Shown here piece by piece: positions 1 through 6,359 of a stretch of 13,509 nucleotides of DNA. Source of the DNA: JAJZMA01 sp021850405 (GTDB lineage: Bacteria; Chloroflexota; Dormibacteria; Aeolococcales; Aeolococcaceae). Where the stretch lies: positions 1-13,509 of the forward strand of contig DAHXLU010000020.1 in NCBI GenBank assembly GCA_027365835.1. Reading direction: 5' to 3'. The notes beneath the pieces were generated by a model, which was not told where the DNA came from, made no database searches, and saw only the letters and a program-made list of their open reading frames with translations. Position 1 is the stretch's first letter, and the number at the start of each line of letters is the position of its first letter. The translations under genes were made by a program, and so were the position numbers.

Positions 1-1
1 C

Positions 2-22
2 CGGGGTGTCCCATATACCCCG
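2..22. repeat. Small inverted repeat / hairpin at the window edge
   Basis: CGGGGT (2-7) and ACCCCG (17-22) are perfect reverse complements. Allowing one G-U pair extends the stem to 8 bp (2-9 with 15-22) around a 5-base loop. A second inverted pair, GGGCCA (47-52) and TGGCCC (72-77), follows. No U-tract is present, so termination is not supported. They could belong to the decayed mobile element next to them. Confidence 0.3.
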
Positions 23-140
23 CCCGATGATGTGCCCGGCCATGGGGGGCCAAACGGTACACTCTTTGGAGTGGCCCTATTGGGATAGACAGGTAGGTGG
101 CTGAACTAAGCTCGGTGGATAAGTAGTAATAGTAACGGGG

Positions 141-345
141 ATGCGGACGAGAGAAGGAATGAAGGTTGCCAAGGCGAAAGGGAAGCTCAAGGGGAGGGCG
201 CCCAAGCTCAGCGCCAGGCAGGAGGCGCACCTGGTGAAGCTGTACCAGGAGGGGGCGCACACGACCAGAGAACTGGCGGAGATGTTGGGGGTGGCACGAT
301 CCAGTGTCTACGCGGGCAGTGCGTCTGGCAGCCAAGGGCAACTCA
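141..345 (+). pseudogene. Serine recombinase (resolvase/invertase) C-terminal remnant, 5'-truncated and frameshifted
   Basis: The translation from 141 reads RTREGM, then a KAKGKLKGRAPKLS linker, then a helix-turn-helix (QEAHLVKLYQEG...TTRELAEMLGVARSSVY). This is the E-helix end and Hin-type DNA-binding domain of the serine recombinase family. The catalytic N-terminal domain (about 120 residues, with the active-site Ser) is absent. An in-frame stop lies at 120-122, and no recombinase-like sequence is seen in any forward frame of 1-140. At about 311-314 the reading frame breaks: the expected continuation VY-RAVRLAAKGN is found in the next frame, as if one base had been gained. The fragment runs towards the convergent adenosyltransferase 3' end at 385. 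It should bind DNA poorly, if it is made at all, and cannot catalyse recombination. I read it as a scar of a past mobile element. The right boundary is approximate. Confidence 0.7.
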
Positions 346-384
346 GGACGTCATGCCCACTCCCTGGGGCTAATGCACTCAACC

Positions 385-921
385 TCACTTGACGGTGCTG
401 TCCCCACCCTCAACAGCCCGGGCCAGCATAAAGATATAGTCGCTTGCGCGGTTCAAGTAAGCCAGCAGCTGGGCATTCTCGATGGCACCGGAACGAAACA
501 GTGCAACAGCCCTGCGCTCAGCGGTACGCAAAGCACTCCTGCCCACATCCAGTGCGGCGCCTGCAGGAGTCTTGCCTGGAACAATAAACGCATCCGGAAG
601 CGGAAAACGACTCTCAAGCTCATGTACGCAGGCATCGATCCTGTTCACCATGTCGCTGGTCACAGGGGAAAAATGCTTCTCCAGCAGATCGTGCTGACCG
701 GGAACTGTTGCCAGCTCGGCACCAACGGTGAACAGTTCACGCTGCAGTTCTTCAATGACACTTCTCCACTCTTCCTGCGCCAGCGCACGTGCCAGCCCCA
801 GCGCAGATACCGCCTCATCCAGCATCCCGTACGCCTCGCAGCGCAAGTCATCCTTGCTCACCCTGCCGCCGTAGAGAAGGCTGGTCTCTCCCTGGTCGCC
901 CCCGCGGGTAACAATGCTCAC
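385..921 (-). CDS. ATP:cob(I)alamin adenosyltransferase, PduO type
   Basis: The enzyme transfers the 5'-deoxyadenosyl group of ATP to reduced cob(I)alamin, giving the adenosylcobalamin used by mutases and ribonucleotide reductases. It acts in the cytosol, and family members are trimers of five-helix bundles. The 178-residue product has the usual length. Visible motifs are the N-terminal ATP loop T-R-G-G-D-Q-G-E-T (residues 5-13), the EAYGMLDEAVSALGLA helix (29-44), the P-G-x-x-x-x-G-A-A-L stretch around 115-124, the R132/E135/R136 cluster matching the family RRAER motif, and N157-R158 of YLNRASD. The start is GTG at 921-919, which overlaps the TGA of the upstream thioredoxin reductase as GTGA, so translation is probably coupled. 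The corrinoid salvage and transport genes that often neighbour this enzyme are missing here. Family assignment is confident; the physiological corrinoid is not known. Confidence 0.93.
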   Translation of the reverse strand: MSIVTRGGDQGETSLLYGGRVSKDDLRCEAYGMLDEAVSALGLARALAQEEWRSVIEELQRELFTVGAELATVPGQHDLLEKHFSPVTSDMVNRIDACVHELESRFPLPDAFIVPGKTPAGAALDVGRSALRTAERRAVALFRSGAIENAQLLAYLNRASDYIFMLARAVEGGDSTVK

Positions 922-1928
922 GCGGAAAATCCGGGCGTCTGGGCAGGCAATGCAGATTGTGCCGTTGTGGCCGACTCCGCCGGCTGCCCACTTCTCTCCT
1001 CAACCCATTTGGTTGCTGCTATCGCGGCAGTAGTTGCGTCCCCTACAGCGGTAGTGATCTGCCGTGTCAGCTGTGACCTGACATCTCCAGCGGCAAACAC
1101 CCCTGGCACGCTGGTCATCATGGTGCGTGCGTCAGTTACATAGAATCCGGCCGAATCATGCTGTACATGCCCCTTCAACAGGCCCGTATTGGGTGTGAAC
1201 CCGACAAAGATAAAAACGCCACCAGTGGGAGCCTCGCTGGTCGCACCAGTTACAGCATCCCGCAGCACCACTCCCGTCACAGCCCCATCCCCCGTTATCT
1301 GCTCAACGGTAGTGCCCAGCTGGAACTGGACCTTGGGGTGTTTGCGCGCTGCCTCTACCAGCACCTCCTGCGCGCGGAATGTGTCCCTACGGTGAACTAT
1401 CTTCACACTGTTGGCATACCTGGTCAGGTAGACACCCTCTTCAAGAGCCGCATCTCCCCCGCCTACCACAATAAGGTCCTTCCCCCGGAAGAATGCACCA
1501 TCGCAAACCGCACAATACGAGACTCCACGCCCGGCAAACTCCTCCTCTCCCACAACCCCAAGTTTGCGTGGGTTGCCCCCTGCGGTCAGGATGACGGCCC
1601 CCGCCTCATAGCTGGTGCCACGCTCATCGATGAGGGCAATCCTGCCGGAATCAAGTCTCTCTACGCTGGTAATTCCCTCCCGCACAAAAACTGCACCAAA
1701 AGCCTGCGCCTGCTGCGCCATGACTGCTGCCAGATCCACCCCAAGGACGCTCGCCACCCCCGGATAGTCCTCAATCAGCTCGGTGTTGAGTAATTGGCCC
1801 CCTGGCTCCTTGGGTTCAAACAGGATAGTCGTCAACCGGTTGCGACCTGCGTACAGGGCGGCAGTTAGCCCTGCTGGCCCCCCTCCCACCACTGCTATGT
1901 CTATGGCAGTTGTCGTGCTCCTCGACAT
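918..1928 (-). CDS. trxB: Thioredoxin reductase (NADPH, FAD-dependent)
   Basis: A low-molecular-weight thioredoxin reductase that moves electrons from NADPH through FAD and a redox disulfide to thioredoxin in the cytosol. The FAD Rossmann motif is GGGPAG at 15-20. The GGQLLNTELIEDYPG segment at 43-57 is typical. The redox pair is C139-A-V-C142-D, where most relatives have CATCD. The NADPH motif is GGGDAA at 156-161, HRRDTFRA at 179-186 fits NADPH (2'-phosphate) preference, and the second FAD motif is GDVR at 281-284. The body matches the usual ~310 residues, followed by a tail of about 25 Ala/Thr/Gln-rich residues. ATG at 1928-1926 is preceded by GAGG with a spacing of 8 bases. The gene overlaps the adenosyltransferase by GTGA. 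It lies 109 bp downstream of the response regulator, so it may be read from its own promoter or from the kinase operon. Confidence 0.95.
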   Translation of the reverse strand: MSRSTTTAIDIAVVGGGPAGLTAALYAGRNRLTTILFEPKEPGGQLLNTELIEDYPGVASVLGVDLAAVMAQQAQAFGAVFVREGITSVERLDSGRIALIDERGTSYEAGAVILTAGGNPRKLGVVGEEEFAGRGVSYCAVCDGAFFRGKDLIVVGGGDAALEEGVYLTRYANSVKIVHRRDTFRAQEVLVEAARKHPKVQFQLGTTVEQITGDGAVTGVVLRDAVTGATSEAPTGGVFIFVGFTPNTGLLKGHVQHDSAGFYVTDARTMMTSVPGVFAAGDVRSQLTRQITTAVGDATTAAIAATKWVEERSGQPAESATTAQSALPAQTPGFSA

Positions 1929-2008
1929 GCATACAACCTCGTACAGGGCTCCAGGCTATGGGCCAGACCGCCCAGCCATATCTTGTTAACCGGGAACCAC
2001 TAGACAAC

Positions 2009-2036
2009 ATCCTACCCACAAAGGGCACGCAAGCAA
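2009..2036 (-). promoter_or_regulatory. Possible promoter for the thioredoxin reductase-adenosyltransferase pair
   Basis: On the minus strand, TTGCTT (2036-2031) and TAGGAT (2014-2009) are 16 bp apart, giving a -10 with 4 of 6 consensus bases and a poor -35. The predicted start would lie about 75 bases before the ATG. The site is in the 109-bp gap after the response-regulator stop. This is motif inspection only. Confidence 0.22.
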
Positions 2037-2037
2037 C

Positions 2038-2736
2038 CTATCCTGAAAATCGGTATCCAATTCCTGGAACACTATGAATATAGGTCGGCTTCTCAGCATC
2101 AGGCTCAATCTTGCGCCGAAGCCGGTACACATGAGCATCCACGGTTCTGGTCTCGATCTCGACTTCGTAGCCCCAGACCCGACGCAGCAGCTCACCCCTG
2201 CTCATAACCTGGCCCGGCCGAGAGGCGAGCAGTGCCAGAAGGTTGAACTCAGTAAGCGTTAGCGAAATCTCCTCGCCATCCCGGAATAGCTGCCTCCGGG
2301 CGAGGTCTATCATCATCCCGGGAAACTCGAACCGGTCCTTGGGCTGCTCCTGAGTCGTAATCTCACTTCTCCGGAGATGGGCCCCAATCCTGGCCATGAG
2401 TTCCCGAACCTCAAATGGCTTGGTCATGTAGTCATCTGCGCCAAGTTCCAGTCCCACGACCACATCGATCGTGTCTGCCTTGGCGGTCAGCATTATGATT
2501 GGAACCCTGGAGCCCTCAGCACGGAGTCTCCTGCAGATGTCAAGCCCACTCATACCAGGGAGGTTAATGTCCAGGATGATGAGATCCGGGTTGGCATCCC
2601 GGGCCATCTCAAGACCCTCAACCCCGTTTACCGCCTCGATCAAAGTGTGGTTCTGGGCGGTGCACGCCAGTCTGACGATCTCGCGACTGGGCTGATCGTC
2701 TTCCACTATCAGTACTGTCTTCCCTGGACCTGTCAC
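2038..2736 (-). CDS. Response regulator, OmpR/PhoB family (REC plus winged helix)
   Basis: A two-component transcription regulator. With the start used here (GTG at 2736-2734) it has 232 residues, the normal family length. The receiver domain (about 7-120) shows the acidic pocket E12-D13-D14, phosphoacceptor D56 (LIILDINLPG), T84, the Y103 switch residue and K106 in MTKPF. A Trans_Reg_C winged-helix domain occupies the C-terminal ~100 residues, with LTLTEFNLL, SRGELLRRVWG, RTVDAHVYRLRRK and VPGIGYRF. An open frame continues upstream to 2814, but that part overlaps the kinase gene and is not family-like. The GTG overlaps the kinase TGA as GTGA and has GGAGG just upstream, so it was preferred. 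It is the obvious partner of the hybrid kinase and may bind the inverted repeat in that gene's leader. Confidence 0.93.
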   Translation of the reverse strand: MTGPGKTVLIVEDDQPSREIVRLACTAQNHTLIEAVNGVEGLEMARDANPDLIILDINLPGMSGLDICRRLRAEGSRVPIIMLTAKADTIDVVVGLELGADDYMTKPFEVRELMARIGAHLRRSEITTQEQPKDRFEFPGMMIDLARRQLFRDGEEISLTLTEFNLLALLASRPGQVMSRGELLRRVWGYEVEIETRTVDAHVYRLRRKIEPDAEKPTYIHSVPGIGYRFSG

Positions 2737-4430
2737 TTCTCCTCCCCTAAGTAGTCCGCAATCTGCTGGACGAACCGTGCCACTTCTATCGGCTTGGTGA
2801 TATACCCACTGCATCCAGCTGCCATCGCTTTCTGTTCGTCCCCTCTCATCGCATTGGCAGTCAGCGCCACAATTGGCGTGGATGCGGTGCTTGGATCACC
2901 TTTTAGCATCCTGGTCACTGTAAGACCATCCAACCCCGGTAGCTGAACATCCATGAGTATAAGATCGTACTTCCTGTCCCGTGCCTTCTGCAGTCCCTCG
3001 TGTCCATCAATGGCTATATCCACTTCGAAGCCATTCCCTGAGAGTACCAGTTTGGTAAGCTCGCGGTTGCTTGGATTGTCCTCAACCAGAAGAATATGGT
3101 TGCGCTGGGAGCGACCATCGTCCTCGGGAACTATCCCGGCGATGGGAAGCCGCACCGTGAATATGGAGCCTTTGCCTTCCGCACTCTCCAGAGAGATGGT
3201 GCCACCGTGCAATTCGACAATCCGCCTGGTCAGGGACAAACCAAGACCAGTCCCCTGGGTCTGGCGGTTCCGGCGTCCCGCAACCTGGTAAAACTCATTG
3301 AAAACCAGGTCCTGGTGCTCCGGTGAGATCCCAATACCAGTATCCCCAACCTCAACCACAAGTTCACCCGCCTGCTTGCTTGCCTGAACCCATATCTTGC
3401 CCCCAGGGGGAGTGAACTTGATTGCATTACTGAGGAGGTTGTACATCACCTGCTTGAACTTGCTCTTGTCGGCCATAAGGACAACATCGGGCGGTTCCAC
3501 CCTCTCAGTCAGGTCCAGCTCACGCCTTTCGCTGAGCGACTTGATCACGTTGTTCACTTCCCGCAGGGCTCCCGCCACAGGAAAGTTCTCATAGGCAAGT
3601 TCCATGCGGCCCGCTTCAATCTTGGAGAGGTCAAGCACATCGTTTACCAGCTCCAGAAGATGCTTGCCTGACGCATGAATGCTTTCCAGGCACTCCCCTA
3701 CCTGCTGTGGACTGAGGTTGCCGGCCAGATTGTCCTTCAGGATCTCGCTGAAGCCAAGAATGGCGTTCAGTGGGGTACGCAATTCGTGGCTCATATTGGC
3801 GAGAAATTCACTCTTTAGCCTTGATGCCTCCTCTACCTGGACGTTTGCCATCTCAAGATCCCGCTTCTGGCTCGCAATCTCTGCCAGCTGATCCCGCTGG
3901 GCATGGTACAGACGCGCATTCTCAACCGAAATAGCAGCCTGGTTGGCAATCACCTGAATCAGCGCCTGCTCGACCCCAGTAAACGGCTGCACCTGCTTGC
4001 GTGCCACTGTGAGCGCCCCCACCAGCCTGCGCGGTGATTCCAGCGGCATCACCAGAAAGGAGCGCGGGGCATACTCCAGCGGAAGGGACTTGAAACGACG
4101 ATCCTTGGTGGCGTCTGCCACCGAGACCACCCTGCGCTTCTGTGCGGCCCAGCCAACGATCCCTTCTCCCATCTTGAACCGGCTGACTGTGCCCACACTC
4201 TCACCAAACGGGAAAGTGGCGATTGCAGAGAGGACCGCTTCATCCTCTTCCACCAGAAACACAGTCGCTGCGTCACACGCCACCAGATCACTGGCGGCTT
4301 TGAGCATAAAGTCGATGTTCTCCTTGAGGTCCAGGCTTGCGGTAAACAGACTCCCAACCTGCCCCAGCAGTTCGACGATTACCTTCTCATCCATGGTCCG
4401 GGAGGGAATCGCAGCGCGCGCCGGATCCAT
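2733..4430 (-). CDS. Hybrid sensor histidine kinase: GAF - HisKA - HATPase_c - REC
   Basis: A soluble sensor kinase with no membrane segment. Using ATG at 4430-4428 (565 residues), a GAF domain covers about 30-175 and a signalling coiled coil about 176-205. HisKA follows with phosphoacceptor H215 in MSHELRTPLNA. The catalytic domain has the N box N331..N335 (NLLSNAIK), the G1 box D363-T-G-I-G and the G2 box GTGLGLSL at 393-400. A C-terminal receiver (about 445-560) has D494 in LILMDVQLPG, T524 and K546 in YITKPI. GAF suggests a cytosolic small-molecule, redox or light signal; the ligand cannot be read from sequence. There is no Hpt domain. The frame extends to a GTG at 4466, but the ATG at 4430 has GAGG 8 bases upstream and leaves the leader inverted repeat non-coding. 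It overlaps the response regulator by GTGA. Confidence 0.93.
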   Translation of the reverse strand: MDPARAAIPSRTMDEKVIVELLGQVGSLFTASLDLKENIDFMLKAASDLVACDAATVFLVEEDEAVLSAIATFPFGESVGTVSRFKMGEGIVGWAAQKRRVVSVADATKDRRFKSLPLEYAPRSFLVMPLESPRRLVGALTVARKQVQPFTGVEQALIQVIANQAAISVENARLYHAQRDQLAEIASQKRDLEMANVQVEEASRLKSEFLANMSHELRTPLNAILGFSEILKDNLAGNLSPQQVGECLESIHASGKHLLELVNDVLDLSKIEAGRMELAYENFPVAGALREVNNVIKSLSERRELDLTERVEPPDVVLMADKSKFKQVMYNLLSNAIKFTPPGGKIWVQASKQAGELVVEVGDTGIGISPEHQDLVFNEFYQVAGRRNRQTQGTGLGLSLTRRIVELHGGTISLESAEGKGSIFTVRLPIAGIVPEDDGRSQRNHILLVEDNPSNRELTKLVLSGNGFEVDIAIDGHEGLQKARDRKYDLILMDVQLPGLDGLTVTRMLKGDPSTASTPIVALTANAMRGDEQKAMAAGCSGYITKPIEVARFVQQIADYLGEEK

Positions 4431-4460
4431 GCCAACAACCTCTTTCAATTCCAACCCCAC

Positions 4461-4507
4461 ATGCACTCAGGATACCGGATTGTTGCACGTTTGAAGCATG
4501 AGTGCAT
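4461..4507. promoter_or_regulatory. Perfect 9-bp inverted repeat in the kinase leader, with a -10-like motif beside it
   Basis: ATGCACTCA (4461-4469) and TGAGTGCAT (4499-4507) are exact reverse complements 29 bp apart. They lie 31-77 bp before the chosen kinase start. A TATTTA -10-like hexamer on the minus strand (4513-4508) directly abuts the distal arm, with no good -35 at 16-18 bp. PhoB-class promoters often lack a -35 and need the regulator. It could be an operator or a leader-RNA stem; the role is inferred. Confidence 0.35.
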
Positions 4508-4641
4508 TAAATATGACGCAGGAGGGCTCTCCCAGTCGCCAAAAGTGCCTCCCGGCAGCATTCGGAGAGCCAGACGGGACCAGCCGGCGAGGACAGACTG
4601 GAACTGTGTGCTGGGGAACAACGCGCGCGGGACGGGAGAGG

Positions 4642-4666
4642 AAAAACGAAAGCCTCCGCTAGCTTT
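4642..4666 (-). terminator. Weak intrinsic terminator after the kinase-like gene
   Basis: Read on the minus strand, AAAGC (4666-4662) and GCTTT (4653-4649) form a 5-bp stem around an 8-base loop, followed by CG and a run of five T (4646-4642). It starts about 36 bases after the TAG of the 4702 gene, in the 271-bp gap before the hybrid kinase. It would separate the two transcription units. The stem is short, so efficiency is doubtful. Confidence 0.4.
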
Positions 4667-4701
4667 GCCCCTTTCTTGCACTCATTCCGCTTCCGCCTTC
4701 T

Positions 4702-5436
4702 CTAGAGACCGGGCGTTGACCAGTCCCTCGAAGAGAGCGCCAGGGACCTGACCATAACTCCCAGTCTGCGCCCAAGGCCCTCCATCTCCAGCGGAGCAAG
4801 GAGATCACCAACCAGGCCCAGAAGCACCCCATCCCGGGCAAGTTCGCCAAGCTTCGAGGCAAACTCCGGTGACGCCGGTATCCGGCCAACTCGCTTTCTG
4901 AATTCTTCGACTGCTCCCCTGGTCCCAAGAAACTCAGTGCCAGCAGTAGCCTCCGGAAACGTGAGGTCATGGTCTATGGCTATCAGCCTGAACTGTGGGT
5001 GAATTCCCCTCTGACCGGTGGTGTAGACAAGCAGATTGCCGTCATGGCGGTCGGCATTCCCTACCAGAAGGTCAAAAAGGTCCATCGTGTCCCGGGCGGC
5101 AAGGTAGGCAGGGGACTGCTTTATTTCGGTCCACAGTTCACGGTCTCCGAAGGCAAGTTCTGCAAGGGTACTCGTGTCGTCTTCCCACATCTGCAGACTG
5201 CCCTGCCTCCCCCTGAAAGTCACAAGCTTCACTTCGGGAGTGTCCACGCCGAGGAACTGAGCCAGCCGGTGAGCAGCGACAGCCTTCCGGGCCTCCACGG
5301 ATGTGAATCCCTGCCGCTGGTCGGGCTTGAACAGGAAGCGACGTCCTTCGGCGTCCTTCAGTAAAAACTTCTCGTATGCCCCACGAAGTGGTCTTGCGAC
5401 ACAGAGAAACTCCCCAATCTGGTGCCCAGCCTCCAT
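4702..5436 (-). CDS. HipA / PI3-PI4-kinase-like phosphotransferase of unknown substrate
   Basis: The pattern is that of a bacterial kinase-fold family related to HipA and to PI3/PI4-kinase-like domains. In the numbering of the long form (290 residues from GTG at 5574), it has a YEKFLLKD strand, an ATP-binding-type lysine K83 in FLFKP, and a D165-L-F-D-L-L-V-G helix leading to the catalytic loop G-N173-A-D175-R-H-D-G-N180. The metal-binding aspartates are in IAID201-H-D203-L-T-F-P. Nucleotide-dependent phosphorylation is therefore likely; the substrate is unknown. I prefer ATG at 5436 (244 residues), which has GAGG 6 bases upstream. The extra 46 residues from 5574 are Pro/Arg/Gly-rich and lack domain character. 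No HipB-like antitoxin or HipA N-terminal subdomain is visible nearby, so a toxin role is not supported. It stands alone between tRNA-Leu and the kinase operon. Confidence 0.75.
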   Translation of the reverse strand: MEAGHQIGEFLCVARPLRGAYEKFLLKDAEGRRFLFKPDQRQGFTSVEARKAVAAHRLAQFLGVDTPEVKLVTFRGRQGSLQMWEDDTSTLAELAFGDRELWTEIKQSPAYLAARDTMDLFDLLVGNADRHDGNLLVYTTGQRGIHPQFRLIAIDHDLTFPEATAGTEFLGTRGAVEEFRKRVGRIPASPEFASKLGELARDGVLLGLVGDLLAPLEMEGLGRRLGVMVRSLALSSRDWSTPGL

Positions 5437-5574
5437 GACAACCTCAGGATGGGCTGGCGAGGGCTCACTTGGTGGCCGCACCGTATCCCGCAACTGTTTC
5501 CACATGCGCCCGCGATCAGGTCCGGAACGGCGTCCTCGTGCAAGGCCCCCTGGGTCGTCATCAGGCTTGCCCAC

Positions 5575-5808
5575 GTTGCACTCTCACCCTCCCATGATGC
5601 TGGTCCAGGCAGCCATGGCTGCCCCCGTTGCCAGATCGTTAGGGTGGTGTAAAAGTCCCGCGACAGGTTGCGCTGGCAACCCGGCTTGTCATATGACGTG
5701 GCTGATAAACGACTTTGACTGAGAACAGCCAGAGTCGGGGGGCATAGGCTTGGCACCGGGCGGGGCCAGGCCCCAGCGGCTAACAAATCAGGCCCTGCCT
5801 GCTCCCCC
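5575..5808. other. Intergenic region with a hairpin and a palindrome
   Basis: No gene is seen between the kinase-like frame and tRNA-Leu. GGTTGC (5666-5671) and GCAACC (5676-5681) form a perfect 6-bp stem with a 4-base loop. The 10-bp palindrome GTCATATGAC follows at 5688-5697. A GC hairpin, GGGGCC (5762-5767) with GGCCCC (5769-5774), lies 34 bases past the tRNA 3' end but lacks a T run. No convincing promoter for the leftward gene could be picked out. Confidence 0.4.
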
Positions 5809-5895
5809 TGGTGCCGAGGATGGGACTCGAACCCATACAACCTTGCGGTCACTGCCCCCTCAAAGCAGCGTGTCTACCAATTCCACCACCTCGGC
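5809..5895 (-). tRNA. tRNA-Leu, anticodon GAG
   Basis: The minus strand gives a complete class II tRNA of 87 bases. The acceptor stem GCCGAGG pairs with CCTCGGC, followed by discriminator A and an encoded CCA (5811-5809). The D arm contains TGGTAGACACG. The anticodon stem CTGCT/GGCAG encloses the loop TTGAGGG, so the anticodon is GAG and reads CUC/CUU. There is a variable arm (TGACCGCAAGGTTG) and a normal T arm GGGTTCGAGTCCC. The sequence closely follows bacterial tRNA-Leu(GAG). Confidence 0.96.
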
Positions 5896-6359
5896 GTGTT
5901 GGGGCTACCCAGAGTAATGCATTCTACCGTACTTCGTAGCACGCACAGGGGCTCCAGCAGGCGGCAACCATCACGGTTCTTCCTTGCCGTGATACGACCG
6001 GCCCGCCTCCAGTGCAGTCCGGGTGCACCCCTAGACAGGGGGGCAGACGCAACCCGGCAACCGGAGTAACAGGCCGCAGGCGGTCCTGCTGGAGAGCCCA
6101 AGGCGCCAGAAAAATTTCCCGGGTGGCCGCCGACGCCTGGCGGGTGGCAACCAATGCAAAAAAACGCTCCAACTGATGCATAAAATGCACTACGAGCCGC
6201 ACTGTCCGTGCGCTGTCCGCAGCGGACCGGTATTCTCGTGTACAACCTCAAAGGGAACAGGGAGCACGCTGCAAAACAGTCCCCTTTTTGGAAAGGCAAG
6301 TCCATCCAGTCCAACGGTACGGTTAGCGGCCTCATACAGACACCAACAGGAGAACCAGA
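5896..6359. promoter_or_regulatory. Divergent intergenic region between tRNA-Leu (-) and clpC (+)
   Basis: No gene is credible in these 464 bp. On the tRNA side, TAGAAT (minus, 5926-5921) is a fair -10 that would start transcription about 19 bases before the tRNA; the -35 is poor. On the clpC side, TATTCT at 6231-6236 follows the 13-bp palindrome GTCCGC-A-GCGGAC (6215-6227). Other elements are the inverted repeat ATCACGG/CCGTGAT (5970-5976, 5987-5993), TGCAT-AAA-ATGCA (6177-6189), the distant inverted pair CTCCAGCAGG (5952-5961) and CCTGCTGGAG (6085-6094), and three copies of GGCAACC. No CIRCE or other known heat-shock operator was found. The clpC ribosome site AGGAG is 7 bases before the ATG. 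Confidence 0.35.

Noticed and set aside
1..1000. Cobalamin riboswitch linked to the adenosyltransferase
   Set aside because: The gene overlaps the reductase and has no leader. No B12-box sequence was seen upstream of the pair either.
304..1143. Long rightward open frame across the adenosyltransferase and reductase genes
   Set aside because: It is antisense to two clearly conserved proteins and its translation shows no domain pattern. Only its first codons match the frameshifted recombinase tail.
1158..1793. Rightward open frame antisense to thioredoxin reductase
   Set aside because: It lies wholly inside the conserved reductase gene and has a composition typical of an antisense shadow.
2737..2814. 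N-terminal extension of the response regulator
   Set aside because: It overlaps the kinase coding region. The extra residues are not family-like, and GTG at 2736 with GGAGG gives the normal length.
4431..4466. Upstream GTG start of the hybrid kinase
   Set aside because: The ATG at 4430 has a well-spaced ribosome site; the GTG would place one arm of the inverted repeat inside the gene.
5896..6359. CIRCE element or CtsR operator ahead of clpC
   Set aside because: Neither the TTAGCACTC/GAGTGCTAA repeat nor a CtsR heptad repeat is present.
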